Assembly (NCBI RefSeq): GCF_020886055.1
Contig: NZ_AP025184.1
Location: 1,178,001-1,242,000, forward strand
DNA: 64,000 nt
From: Flavobacterium ammoniigenes
GTDB taxonomy: Bacteria; Bacteroidota; Bacteroidia; Flavobacteriales; Flavobacteriaceae
Direction: 5' to 3'
Shown: one piece after another, positions 1-7,879 of the stretch
Numbering within the stretch: position 1 is the first letter of the stretch
Layout: each line of letters starts with the position of its first letter
Position numbers and translations under genes: made by a program
The notes under the pieces: model-generated
What the model saw: the letters and a program-made list of their open reading frames with translations, nothing else
What the model was told of the DNA's origin: nothing
The model's database searches: none

Positions 1-1
1 T

Positions 2-94
2 GTAAATTCAGTAGATAATTATTTAGACCAAATTGAGAAAATTAAACAAATGCTTTTTGGTTTAATTCGATATATAAGTAAGCGTGACTCGTGA
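2..94 (+). CDS. C-terminal fragment of a probable four-helix-bundle (S23/IVS-like) protein, cut by the window edge
   Basis: The reading frame is open from base 2 to a TGA at 92-94 and gives about 30 residues with the amphipathic ending [20 protein letters not shown]. This resembles the last helix of the four-helix-bundle family related to proteins encoded by 23S rRNA intervening sequences (typical pattern hydrophobic-x-x-ML-x-GLI+-hydrophobic). The stop codon lies inside a heptamer array (87-128), and a complete family member at 58949-59311 also ends inside a short-repeat array. The 5' part is outside the window, so the assignment rests on the tail only. An unrelated helical C-terminus is possible. 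Confidence 0.42.
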   Translation, partial: VNSVDNYLDQIEKIKQMLFGLIRYISKRDS

Positions 95-128
95 GTCGGA
101 TTACGAATCACAAATTACGAATCACGAA
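87..128. repeat. Heptamer array A, about six units
   Basis: Reading rightward in steps of seven gives ACTCGTG, AGTCGGA, TTACGAA, TCACAAA, TTACGAA, TCACGAA. The reverse complement has the consensus NTCGTAA, which is the plus-strand unit of arrays at 3147-3188 and 5575-5616, so this copy is inverted relative to those two. It starts inside the end of the partial upstream gene and stops 12 bases before the rfbA start. Confidence 0.7.
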
Positions 129-140
129 AAAATAGAAACT

Positions 141-1010
141 ATGAAAGGAATTATACTCGCCGGAGGATCCGGTACAAGATTGCACCCCTTGACTTTGGCA
201 ATGAGCAAGCAAATGATGCCGGTTTATGACAAGCCGATGATTTATTATCCCTTATCGACTTTGATGATGGCTGGGATTAATGAAATTTTGATTATTTCGA
301 CGCCCCATGATTTGCCTAACTTTAAAAAGTTGTTGGGTGATGGATCACAGATTGGGTGCCAATTTAGTTATGCAGAGCAAGCCGTTCCGAATGGATTAGC
401 GCAAGCTTTTGTGATTGGCGCTGATTTTATTGGTAACGATGCAGTGGCTTTAGTGTTGGGCGATAATATTTTCTTTGGAGCCCATATGCAAGAGTTATTG
501 CAATCTAATACGAAACCTGATGGAGGTGTGGTATTTGCCTACCATGTTTCAGATCCGGAGCGTTATGGCGTAGTGGAGTTTGATGCCGATTTTAAGGCGC
601 TTTCTATTGAAGAAAAGCCATTGGAACCGAAATCGAACTATGCGGTACCCGGATTGTACTTTTATGACAACTCAGTCGTGGAAATTGCTAAGAACATTCA
701 ACCTTCAGCTCGAGGCGAATACGAGATTACCGATGTCAATAAAGAATACTTGAAACAAGGTAAACTAAAAGTGGGTATTTTAAGTCGTGGAACGGCTTGG
801 TTGGATACGGGAACCTTTGCTAGTTTGATGCAAGCGGGACAATTTGTTCAGGTATTGGAAGAACGTCAAGGTTTGAAAGTGGGATGTATTGAAGAAATAG
901 CTTGGCGTCAAGGATTCATCACGACTGACCAATTAAAAGTAATTGCTGAACCCCTTCGCAAGTCCGGATACGGTGACTATTTGTTAGGATTGTTGAAGTT
1001 TAAGAAGTAA
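141..1010 (+). CDS. rfbA: Glucose-1-phosphate thymidylyltransferase
   Basis: RfbA joins glucose 1-phosphate and dTTP to make dTDP-glucose, the first step to dTDP-L-rhamnose and other dTDP-deoxysugars for surface polysaccharide. The 289-residue product has the nucleotidyltransferase signature GGSGTRL at 8-14, K23 in SKQMMP, KPMIYYP at 31-37, the LGDN metal site near residue 110, and WLDTGT toward the end; the length is normal for RfbA. The open frame extends upstream to a GTG at 84, but that stretch is the heptamer array, so the ATG at 141 (MKGIILAGG) is chosen. rfbB, rfbC and rfbD are not here and could lie to the left. Confidence 0.95.
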   Translation: MKGIILAGGSGTRLHPLTLAMSKQMMPVYDKPMIYYPLSTLMMAGINEILIISTPHDLPNFKKLLGDGSQIGCQFSYAEQAVPNGLAQAFVIGADFIGNDAVALVLGDNIFFGAHMQELLQSNTKPDGGVVFAYHVSDPERYGVVEFDADFKALSIEEKPLEPKSNYAVPGLYFYDNSVVEIAKNIQPSARGEYEITDVNKEYLKQGKLKVGILSRGTAWLDTGTFASLMQAGQFVQVLEERQGLKVGCIEEIAWRQGFITTDQLKVIAEPLRKSGYGDYLLGLLKFKK

Positions 1011-1065
1011 AATCTAAACAATTTATAATACCGAAATAATATTCTTTTACTTACAAATATTTGTT

Positions 1066-1073
1066 TACTTTTG
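1066..1073 (+). promoter_or_regulatory. Putative -7 box of the 4,6-dehydratase gene
   Basis: TACTTTTG matches the Flavobacteriia TAnnTTTG box and lies about 60 nt before the ATG at 1136. No TTG is seen at the ideal distance upstream, so support is moderate. Confidence 0.4.
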
Positions 1074-1135
1074 AGTGTATCATTCGGTATAGTTTGATAA
1101 AGTTGTTATAAAATCAAAGTTATTTGAATAGTTAT

Positions 1136-3088
1136 ATGCCTGAAAATAAAACGAATTCCACTTCTTTTTTTTCTAAAGAAAATCTAAGATTCAGTATTAG
1201 TAGTTTGAATTATCTACCTCGATGGATCATTTTATCTATTGATTTCGGGGTGTTAATTGCCTCCTGTTTGTTTAGTTTTTTACTGTTTAGAGGTACTGGT
1301 TTGAACTTTGTGCTGACACCTTACTGGAAAGAATTATTGTTTTTCTTTTTGGTCATGAACGTTTTTTCGTTCTGGTTGTTCCGAACGTATTCGGGTATTA
1401 TTCGTCACTCTTCTTATATCGATGCCGTAAAATTGTTATTTTCACAGGTCTCGATTTTGGTTTTCTTCCTGATTTTTAATTTGATTTATGAGTGGAACTT
1501 TGAGGATAAAGCCTTTTTAAATACGGCCTTGTTTGTCAATACGGTTTTCACTTTTTGCGGTTTGTTCTTGTACCGTGTGATAGTCAAGCGTACGTTTGAA
1601 CTCTATTTTTCTGATTCTTCTAAAAATAAGTTGGTTCGCGTCATCATTTATGGTACCGATTCCAATGCGATTTCGGTAGCCAATGCCTTGAATTTTGAAA
1701 CACCTGCTCGTTTTAAGGTAATTGGTTTTGTGGATCACAACAACCAAAATACATCCAAACGTATGTTGGATTTGCCTATTTTGGCACAAAAGAAAAAACT
1801 ACCTGCCTTGTTGCGATCTATTGGTGCCGAAGGCGTTATCATTGCTGATAAAAGCTTAAGCAAAGACGAACAAATACAGATTGTAGACCAATGTTTGGAA
1901 TTCAATTATAAGGTATTTACCGTGCCTTTGATTACCAACTGGGAGAACCAAAAAGAGATCTCTCAGAAAATTAAAAACATACAGATTGAGGATTTATTGG
2001 ATCGTAAGCCGATTATTTTAGATGATAAATCCATTACCAAACAATTAAAAGGCAAAACAGTTTTAATTACGGGTGCAGCGGGTTCTATTGGAAGCGAAAT
2101 TGTACGACAAGTATTGAGCTTTGAACCGGCCAAGTTGATTATGGTGGATCAAGCCGAAACACCTTTGCACGATCTTACTTTAGAGACCAATGCGCTGGAA
2201 TCAAGCACTGAAATTTATAGTGTCATTGCCGATGTGCGTAGTCGAAAAGCTATGGAGTCTGTATTTGCAGCTTACCAACCCCAAGTGGTTTACCACGCGG
2301 CTGCCTACAAACACGTTCCTTTGATGGAGGAGAATCCAGCTCAGGCGATTATCACCAATGTGAAAGGGACTAAAAACTTAGCAGATTTATCTTGTAAATA
2401 CGGAACAGAGAAATTTGTGATGGTATCTACAGACAAAGCGGTAAACCCTTCCAATGTGATGGGAGCTAGTAAACGTATTGCTGAAAAATACGTACAGTCG
2501 TTACAATGGAAACAAAAGCAAGAACAAAACGTGGCTGCCACTAAATTCATCACCACACGTTTTGGGAACGTATTGGGTTCGAATGGTTCTGTAGTGCCTT
2601 TGTTTACCAAACAAATTGCAGAAGGAGGTCCCTTAACTATCACTCATAAAGACATCATTCGATATTTTATGACCATTCCTGAAGCCTGTCAATTGGTATT
2701 AGAAGCTGGCGCCATGGGTAATGGTGGCGAGATCTATATTTTTGACATGGGAAAACCCGTTAGGATTTATGACTTGGCTGAAAAGATGATCAAATTGGCT
2801 GGCTTTATTCCTAATGTGGATATGAAAATTGACATTATAGGACTTCGACCTGGTGAAAAGTTATACGAAGAATTATTGAACGACAATTCAAAAACGATTC
2901 CAACCCACCACGAAAAAATTATGATTGCTCAAGAACTTGAGGAAGAGTTTGAAGTGTTACATAACTATATTAATGAATTAATTACGGGCTCAGTAGTCTA
3001 CAACAGTAAGGCTATTGTAGCGCAAATGAAGAAAATTGTACCTGAGTTCAAGAGTATGAATTCTACTTTTGAAGTTTTGGATAAGTAA
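1136..3088 (+). CDS. Membrane-bound nucleotide-sugar 4,6-dehydratase (CapD/WbpM/PglF type)
   Basis: This enzyme probably converts a UDP-N-acetylhexosamine to its 4-keto-6-deoxy derivative at the inner membrane for polysaccharide or glycan synthesis. The 650-residue product has about four membrane helices in residues 25-160, a middle nucleotide-binding-like domain, and a C-terminal extended SDR domain with the NAD site GAAGSIG at 313-319. The catalytic stretch is S431-T432-D433-K434 followed by M442xxxK446; Met in place of the usual SDR Tyr is normal for the long CapD/PglF family. A TTG at 1124 is in frame, but the ATG at 1136 is preferred. It lies in the same direction as rfbA. The exact substrate is not readable from sequence. 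Confidence 0.88.
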   Translation: MPENKTNSTSFFSKENLRFSISSLNYLPRWIILSIDFGVLIASCLFSFLLFRGTGLNFVLTPYWKELLFFFLVMNVFSFWLFRTYSGIIRHSSYIDAVKLLFSQVSILVFFLIFNLIYEWNFEDKAFLNTALFVNTVFTFCGLFLYRVIVKRTFELYFSDSSKNKLVRVIIYGTDSNAISVANALNFETPARFKVIGFVDHNNQNTSKRMLDLPILAQKKKLPALLRSIGAEGVIIADKSLSKDEQIQIVDQCLEFNYKVFTVPLITNWENQKEISQKIKNIQIEDLLDRKPIILDDKSITKQLKGKTVLITGAAGSIGSEIVRQVLSFEPAKLIMVDQAETPLHDLTLETNALESSTEIYSVIADVRSRKAMESVFAAYQPQVVYHAAAYKHVPLMEENPAQAIITNVKGTKNLADLSCKYGTEKFVMVSTDKAVNPSNVMGASKRIAEKYVQSLQWKQKQEQNVAATKFITTRFGNVLGSNGSVVPLFTKQIAEGGPLTITHKDIIRYFMTIPEACQLVLEAGAMGNGGEIYIFDMGKPVRIYDLAEKMIKLAGFIPNVDMKIDIIGLRPGEKLYEELLNDNSKTIPTHHEKIMIAQELEEEFEVLHNYINELITGSVVYNSKAIVAQMKKIVPEFKSMNSTFEVLDK

Positions 3089-3112
3089 TATTTCACTCAC
3101 TAACCGACTACG

Positions 3113-3148
3113 AATCCCTGGAGAACTATTCTTTAGGGATTTTTTTTT
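3113..3148 (+). terminator. Rho-independent terminator after the 4,6-dehydratase gene
   Basis: AATCCCT pairs with AGGGATT across a 15-base loop and is followed directly by a run of eight or nine T. The T run leads straight into heptamer array B. Confidence 0.65.
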
Positions 3149-3188
3149 CGTAAGTCGTGAACCGAGTATCGTAAAACGTAGCTCGTAT
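3147..3188. repeat. Heptamer array B, about six degenerate units
   Basis: In steps of seven: TTCGTAA, GTCGTGA, ACCGAGT, ATCGTAA, AACGTAG, CTCGTAT. CG stays at units' positions 3-4 in every copy, which shows the period although the units are diverged. It fills the spacer between the dehydratase terminator and the MBOAT gene; the rest of that 164-bp spacer shows no gene. Confidence 0.6.
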
Positions 3189-3252
3189 ATAAAATTAGTT
3201 TGTAAAAAGAATATATCTTAATTTCGCGTTTGAAATTTGGAAACCCCTAACT

Positions 3253-4686
3253 ATGTTTTTTAACTCGTTGTCCTTTGCGGTTTTTTTACCCATCGTATTT
3301 GTGCTCTATTGGTTTATTTTTAATAAAAGCAAAGCCAGTCAGAATGCAGTGCTGATAGTAGCGAGTTATTACTTTTACTCCTGTTGGGATTGGCGTTTCT
3401 TGTTCTTGTTGGTGTTTTCTACCTTCTTGGATTATTACACGGGTCTCCAAATTGAAAAAGGCAAAACCGAAAGGGGAAGAAAATTTTGGTTTTGGTTGAG
3501 TATTATCGTGAATCTAGGATTTCTTGGTGTATTCAAATACTACAATTTTTTTGCTAGTTCACTTTCAGAAGCATTGAATAGCGTCGGCTTGTCTACCAGT
3601 CCGTTCTTGTTGAATGTAGTCTTACCTGTTGGAATTTCGTTTTATACTTTCCATGGTTTGTCTTATGTGATCGATATTTATTTGAAACGCATCAAGGCCG
3701 AAACGAATTTTGTCGATTACTCCCTTTTTGTGAGTTACTTTCCATTGCTAGTGGCTGGGCCAATAGAACGCGCTACGCATTTATTGCCACAAGTAAAAAT
3801 CAAACGTCAATTTGATTTTGAGAAAGCCAAAGAAGGCGTCTATCAATTTTTGTGGGGATTGGTCAAAAAAGTGGTCATTGCCGATACTTGTGCGACCTAT
3901 GCCAATGCTATTTTTGATTATCATTCGTCTATGAATTCGCTGTCGCTGATTTTGGGAGCGGTCTATTTTGCTTTTCAGATTTACGGTGATTTTTCGGGTT
4001 ATTCGGATATGGCTTTGGGAATGTCTAAATTGTTTGGAATTGACTTATTACGCAATTTTAATTACCCTTATTTTTCTAGAGATATAGCCGAGTTCTGGCG
4101 TCGTTGGCACATTTCGCTTTCCTCTTGGTTTCGGGACTATTTGTATATTCCGTTAGGTGGCAGTAGTGGCGGTATGGGAATGAAAATTCGCAACACCTTT
4201 ATTATTTTCTTAGTGAGTGGTTTTTGGCATGGTGCCAATTGGACCTTCATCGCTTGGGGATTGATTAATGCTATTTATTTTCTGCCGCTCTTGCTTTTGA
4301 AACGCAATCGAACCAATATAGAAACGGTGGTATTACAACGCAATTGGGAATCGGTTCGGGTTCTTGGTAGTATTTTGATGACCTTTATGTTGAGTTGTTT
4401 GGCTTGGATTTTCTTTAGAGCGAGTTCAATAAGTCAGGCGCTTCGGTACATTCAGCAGATTTTCACCGACCAACATTTCAGCTCTCAATTTCTTAAAAAC
4501 CAACGATACAATTACGAATTACTTTTTTTAATTGGCGCTTTTGTTGTGGTAGAATGGAATTCTAGAACTAAGGTCGAGCCCATTTCAGGAAAGTACAGCG
4601 GTTTGAAATTAGTACTGTGCTTAGCCGCTATTTTGGCTTTGGGTACTTTTTCCGATTATAAAGAATTTATTTATTTTCAATTTTAA
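3253..4686 (+). CDS. MBOAT-family membrane O-acyltransferase (AlgI/DltB-like)
   Basis: Proteins of this family move an acyl group, often acetyl, across the inner membrane onto an extracytoplasmic acceptor such as alginate, teichoic acid or peptidoglycan. The 477-residue product is strongly hydrophobic with ten or more membrane segments. It carries the family stretches DFSGYSDMALG, FWRRWHISLSSW (H286) and SGFWHGANWTF with the candidate catalytic H326. Length is close to AlgI. Its stop TAA shares its last base with the ATG of the next gene, so the two are probably translationally coupled. Given the rfbA/4,6-dehydratase neighbourhood, the likely acceptor is a surface polysaccharide; this is inference. 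Confidence 0.9.
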   Translation: MFFNSLSFAVFLPIVFVLYWFIFNKSKASQNAVLIVASYYFYSCWDWRFLFLLVFSTFLDYYTGLQIEKGKTERGRKFWFWLSIIVNLGFLGVFKYYNFFASSLSEALNSVGLSTSPFLLNVVLPVGISFYTFHGLSYVIDIYLKRIKAETNFVDYSLFVSYFPLLVAGPIERATHLLPQVKIKRQFDFEKAKEGVYQFLWGLVKKVVIADTCATYANAIFDYHSSMNSLSLILGAVYFAFQIYGDFSGYSDMALGMSKLFGIDLLRNFNYPYFSRDIAEFWRRWHISLSSWFRDYLYIPLGGSSGGMGMKIRNTFIIFLVSGFWHGANWTFIAWGLINAIYFLPLLLLKRNRTNIETVVLQRNWESVRVLGSILMTFMLSCLAWIFFRASSISQALRYIQQIFTDQHFSSQFLKNQRYNYELLFLIGAFVVVEWNSRTKVEPISGKYSGLKLVLCLAAILALGTFSDYKEFIYFQF

Positions 4687-5567
4687 TGAAACAATTTAGC
4701 CGTTTACTCGCCTTTATTTTGATTGCAATACTTCTACTGGCAGTAGTTTTGGATTGGGGCTATACTACCATTTTTCAACAATCTTCCACTAGAGGAAAAA
4801 TCGAATACGTCTATCACGCTAGTCCGCAGCAATATGATGTAGTTTTTTTAGGTTCGTCTCGCGCCAACAATCATTTTGTAGCCCCTTTATTTGAAGAAAA
4901 AGGAATCAAGACGTTCAATTATGGTATGAGTGCTTCACATTTGTTTGAAGCTTCCTTATTACTAAAATTGATGATTGAACGGAAATTTGTAATCAAAAAA
5001 TTGATATTGGAAACCGATATGAATTTGGCTAACGAAACTCGGGATGCCGGAATATCAGCCCAATTTTTACCCTATTTGCACGACTCGAAAATTATCAAAG
5101 ATCATTTTGCTGTAGAGCAGGATTTTTGGAAGTTGTATTACATTCCGTTCTACCGATATTTGGCTTTTGATGCCAAAATTGGCTTTCGCGAAATGAACCG
5201 TAGTTGGCGACAAGTGCCAACGAACTATCTGGATAATTTAGGGTATCATCCTTTAGGAGGCAAGAAAAAAGGGAATATGAAAAATGATATTCGCAAGATG
5301 AAACCTTTGAACAATCGCTATTACAAAGAGATTAAAGCCATTTGCAAAGCGAATCATATCGAGTTGATTGCTTTAATGACTCCGATGTGTTCTAACGTAA
5401 AAGGAATGGATTATTTTGATAAAGTACAATCCAAATACCCCGAGATTCACAATTATGAAAAGGCGGTTGAAGGCGACCAGTATTTTTCTTCCTGTGGTCA
5501 TTTGAACGACGAAGGCGCTCGCATGTTTACTAAAATTATTTTGAAAGATTTCTTTGGGAAACCGTAA
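4686..5567 (+). CDS. Membrane-anchored SGNH-like protein, partner of the MBOAT protein
   Basis: I do not recognise a named gene. The 293-residue product has one N-terminal membrane segment (about 7-23) and an extracytoplasmic domain. G56-S57-S58-R59 after VVFL resembles block I of SGNH/GDSL enzymes, with the nucleophile candidate S57 or S58. Near the C-terminus GHLNDEGA, followed by a helix, resembles the block V region that supplies the catalytic His. MBOAT genes are often paired with SGNH-like partners (AlgI with AlgJ/AlgX, DltB with DltD, PatA with PatB), and the one-base overlap with the preceding gene supports that. It probably completes acyl transfer to the polysaccharide. Confidence 0.72.
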   Translation: MKQFSRLLAFILIAILLLAVVLDWGYTTIFQQSSTRGKIEYVYHASPQQYDVVFLGSSRANNHFVAPLFEEKGIKTFNYGMSASHLFEASLLLKLMIERKFVIKKLILETDMNLANETRDAGISAQFLPYLHDSKIIKDHFAVEQDFWKLYYIPFYRYLAFDAKIGFREMNRSWRQVPTNYLDNLGYHPLGGKKKGNMKNDIRKMKPLNNRYYKEIKAICKANHIELIALMTPMCSNVKGMDYFDKVQSKYPEIHNYEKAVEGDQYFSSCGHLNDEGARMFTKIILKDFFGKP

Positions 5568-5574
5568 ATAGAGA

Positions 5575-5616
5575 TTCGTAATTCGTAATTCGTAAATCGA
5601 ATATCGTAAATCACAC
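5575..5616. repeat. Heptamer array C, three perfect plus three degenerate units
   Basis: TTCGTAA is repeated three times in tandem (5575-5595), followed by ATCGAAT, ATCGTAA and ATCACAC. The last unit supplies the TGA stop codon of the minus-strand DUF4105 gene. The orientation is the same as array B and opposite to array A, so A and C bracket the four genes rfbA to the SGNH-like gene as loose inverted repeats. Confidence 0.75.
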
Positions 5617-6732
5617 TTGTTTTTTCCAATAACGGCGTACTATAATGACCCCATTCGTAATAATTAAAGGCGCTACTATCCAAAGATGTGCTTTATTTGT
5701 TAGCAATACAGCATAGAGTACTAATGCAATGCAATTGAACCAAAAAGTGAATTGGACGCCTTTTTTGTTTTTGGCTTTGGCAAACGCGAGCAAGGCTATT
5801 AAGGCGGGATTGAACACTAAGGTGTTGTAGTTGTTTGCTAATTCTAAATGGGTAGAGTAGAATCCTAAAATGGTAAATGCGATCCCCAAAATTCCCATAC
5901 TAGCTAAATAAAACGTATCACACCATTTTTTATTTAGAAGTAGAATGAATCCTAAAAACAACAAGTACGTATAAGGATTGTTCCACCATGACGAATTGGT
6001 TTCGGGTTCAAATTCTAAAAGTGTGTTGTTTTGTTTTACAATTGGTTGTTGGTTCAATTGAATTTGATCCAAACTTTCTTTCAATTCAAAAGGTAAGAAA
6101 ATAGCGGTTCCTGCTTGATCTGTTTTGGTACCAAAAATGATACTGGTTCCCAACTGTTCGTAAAAATGATGGTCAAAATACGGATACAAGATGCTTCTGT
6201 AAGTCGAAACGGTATCGCCTTTTTTTACAATAACTTCCTTTTCAACTGCTTTATTGATTACGTCTACTGCCATTGAAGTGCAGTTTTGGTCGATGAATTT
6301 ATAGGTGTATTCGCGGTTTTCTAATAATAAAGATTGGTTGAGTAAGGCTACTAATTTTTCTTTTTGAGGAACTGTTAGACGCAATTCTTGTTCGTAAACA
6401 GAACGTCTTTCATAAGAATAATTGGCAATAAAATCGGCATACGAATTGGCAACAGCAAAATACTGCAAATTACCTTTAACAAATTTCAGTGCAAAATTTG
6501 AAGTGCCAAAATCAAAGGCGCCATAATTATACACCACATCCATTCCGTTAGCGCTATCGTTTACTCGGATGGCGGTGTGGCCAAATAAGGCATAAATTTC
6601 GTTGCTCGTTCCGCAAGTCAGTACACTTATTTTAGCTTCTTTTGAAAGGGGAGTTGTTTGCGAGAAGCAGAACGGAATACTCATCCAAAGAACTACTAAT
6701 AGAACGATTTTTTGCAGGTGTGTAAACTTCAT
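5611..6732 (-). CDS. DUF4105 (Lnb N-terminal-like) membrane protein
   Basis: The 373-residue product starts with a signal peptide ending near CFSQ, has a soluble exported domain, then about four membrane helices in the last 130 residues. The early stretch LTCGTSNEIYALFGHTAIRV with conserved Cys, Gly and His, and the later FIDQNCTSMAVDVI, are typical of DUF4105, a domain thought to be peptidase or papain-like (related to the Lnb periplasmic domain). A Cys and His with catalytic potential are therefore present, but the substrate is unknown. An upstream in-frame ATG at 6759 would add nine residues before the signal peptide and lies inside a -7 box, so the ATG at 6732 is chosen. Confidence 0.78.
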   Translation of the reverse strand: MKFTHLQKIVLLVVLWMSIPFCFSQTTPLSKEAKISVLTCGTSNEIYALFGHTAIRVNDSANGMDVVYNYGAFDFGTSNFALKFVKGNLQYFAVANSYADFIANYSYERRSVYEQELRLTVPQKEKLVALLNQSLLLENREYTYKFIDQNCTSMAVDVINKAVEKEVIVKKGDTVSTYRSILYPYFDHHFYEQLGTSIIFGTKTDQAGTAIFLPFELKESLDQIQLNQQPIVKQNNTLLEFEPETNSSWWNNPYTYLLFLGFILLLNKKWCDTFYLASMGILGIAFTILGFYSTHLELANNYNTLVFNPALIALLAFAKAKNKKGVQFTFWFNCIALVLYAVLLTNKAHLWIVAPLIITNGVIIVRRYWKKQV

Positions 6733-6756
6733 AGTGGGACATATTGCTATCGTTTT

Positions 6757-6764
6757 CAAAAGTA
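6757..6764 (-). promoter_or_regulatory. Putative -7 box of the DUF4105 gene
   Basis: On the minus strand the bases read TACTTTTG, a TAnnTTTG match about 25 nt before the ATG at 6732. This supports the shorter start. Confidence 0.45.
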
Positions 6765-6867
6765 AACTTTTTTATAAAGAGTTACTATTTTGTCATTGAA
6801 ATTCTATTAAACTAGGAATGCTATCGAAAAAACCCAAGCCAAACGCAATAGCATTCACTAATTATAT

Positions 6868-6875
6868 TAAATTTG
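6868..6875 (+). promoter_or_regulatory. Putative -7 box of pssA
   Basis: TAAATTTG lies 26 nt before the ATG at 6902 and inside the longer open frame that begins at 6818. It supports the downstream start for pssA. Confidence 0.45.
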
Positions 6876-6901
6876 CCCTCCTAGACGGTTATTTATTACT
6901 T

Positions 6902-7636
6902 ATGATGACGATTAAAAAACAGATTCCCAATACGATTACATTACTCAATCTTTTCTGTGGCTGTATCGCTATGGTTATTGCCTCGAGAGCTGATTTTGAA
7001 ATGGCTTTTTATTTTGTGAGTTTGGGGATTTTCTTGGACTTTTTTGATGGTTTCTTTGCCCGCTTGTTTCAAGTGTCTAGTCCCTTAGGCTTGCAGTTGG
7101 ATTCTTTAGCCGATATGGTGACAAGTGGTGTAGTGCCTGGAATGGTAATGTACCAAATGATGGGAAGTGCTAGTGGGTATCCAAAAGTAGGTTGGGCTGT
7201 GGAACCATTTCCTTTTTTAGGATTTTTGATCGCTTTAGGATCGTGCTATCGCTTGGCTAACTTTAATATTGATACCCGTCAAACCGATTCTTTTATTGGT
7301 CTACCAACACCCGCCAATGCCTTATTTATTTTGAGTTTGCCCTTGGTATTGCGCTATTCCGATTCCTTTTTTGTTTTGGAATTGTTAACGAATCCTTTTG
7401 TTTTGGTTGGAATTATCCTACTTAGTGTGTACATGCTAAATGCTGAGATTCCGTTATTTTCCTTGAAAATCAAGCAAATGAGTCTGAAGAAAAACGCTTT
7501 GCAATTTAGTTTTTTAGGTTGCTCAATCGGATTGTTGGCTGTTTTTCAATATGCTGGAATTCCTTTGGTGATTGTGTTATATGTGCTGCTTTCGGTTGCG
7601 AATAATGCCTTGACTAAAATGAATCGCTTAGCTTAA
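6902..7636 (+). CDS. pssA: CDP-diacylglycerol--serine O-phosphatidyltransferase
   Basis: PssA makes phosphatidylserine from CDP-diacylglycerol and serine, the precursor of phosphatidylethanolamine, in the inner membrane. The 244-residue product has six to eight membrane helices and the full CDP-alcohol phosphotransferase motif: D46xxDGxxAR54 with G63, D67 and D71. The opening IPNTITLLNLFCG is typical of PssA of this type. The open frame reaches to an ATG at 6818, but the added residues are not membrane-like and a -7 box lies inside them, so ATG 6902 (or 6905) is the likely start. It is divergent from the DUF4105 gene. Confidence 0.9.
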   Translation: MMTIKKQIPNTITLLNLFCGCIAMVIASRADFEMAFYFVSLGIFLDFFDGFFARLFQVSSPLGLQLDSLADMVTSGVVPGMVMYQMMGSASGYPKVGWAVEPFPFLGFLIALGSCYRLANFNIDTRQTDSFIGLPTPANALFILSLPLVLRYSDSFFVLELLTNPFVLVGIILLSVYMLNAEIPLFSLKIKQMSLKKNALQFSFLGCSIGLLAVFQYAGIPLVIVLYVLLSVANNALTKMNRLA

Positions 7637-7641
7637 ACGAA

Positions 7642-7872
7642 TTATTTTAACGATTCAGCGTAGAGTACGCTTAAAAGACAAAAAACAAGTATAGCTACAA
7701 ATAATGCTACTGATTTTGGGTTGGCAAAATTGACAGTCCATCCCATCCAAGAAATTCGTTTTGGTGGCAGCAAACGATGGTCTTCTTTGTTATAATAAAA
7801 GCTACCCCATTTCCAATTGTTGGGATCTTTGTGCCATTTTTCAAGAGTTTCTTTACTTGGTTGTTCCATCAT
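7642..7872 (-). CDS. Small membrane protein with a DUF5808-like motif
   Basis: The 76-residue product has a charged N-terminal half and one C-terminal membrane helix (about 52-70). The pattern WKWGxFYYNKEDxRLLPPKRxxxxGWTVNFANP, condensed here to its key residues, resembles DUF5808, in which a Tyr/Asn-Pro-rich strand precedes a membrane helix. The function is unknown. It starts seven bases after the lptB stop and is probably the last gene of the kdsD-tatC-lptB operon. Two ATG codons in tandem start the frame; either could be used. Confidence 0.7.
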   Translation of the reverse strand: MMEQPSKETLEKWHKDPNNWKWGSFYYNKEDHRLLPPKRISWMGWTVNFANPKSVALFVAILVFCLLSVLYAESLK

Positions 7873-7879
7873 TCGAAAG

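Noticed and set aside
1517..1789. Open frame on the minus strand inside the 4,6-dehydratase gene, as an independent gene
   Set aside because: It is fully contained in a gene with clear motifs, on the opposite strand, and has no recognisable domain; the same holds for the many other shadow frames.
141..5567. Invertible segment between arrays A and C
   Set aside because: The arrays are inverted, but the shared exact core is about 11 bp and no recombinase gene is in view, so inversion is not supported.
5498..5683. 61-residue minus-strand frame across heptamer array C
   Set aside because: It overlaps the ends of two supported genes and consists largely of array-derived residues.
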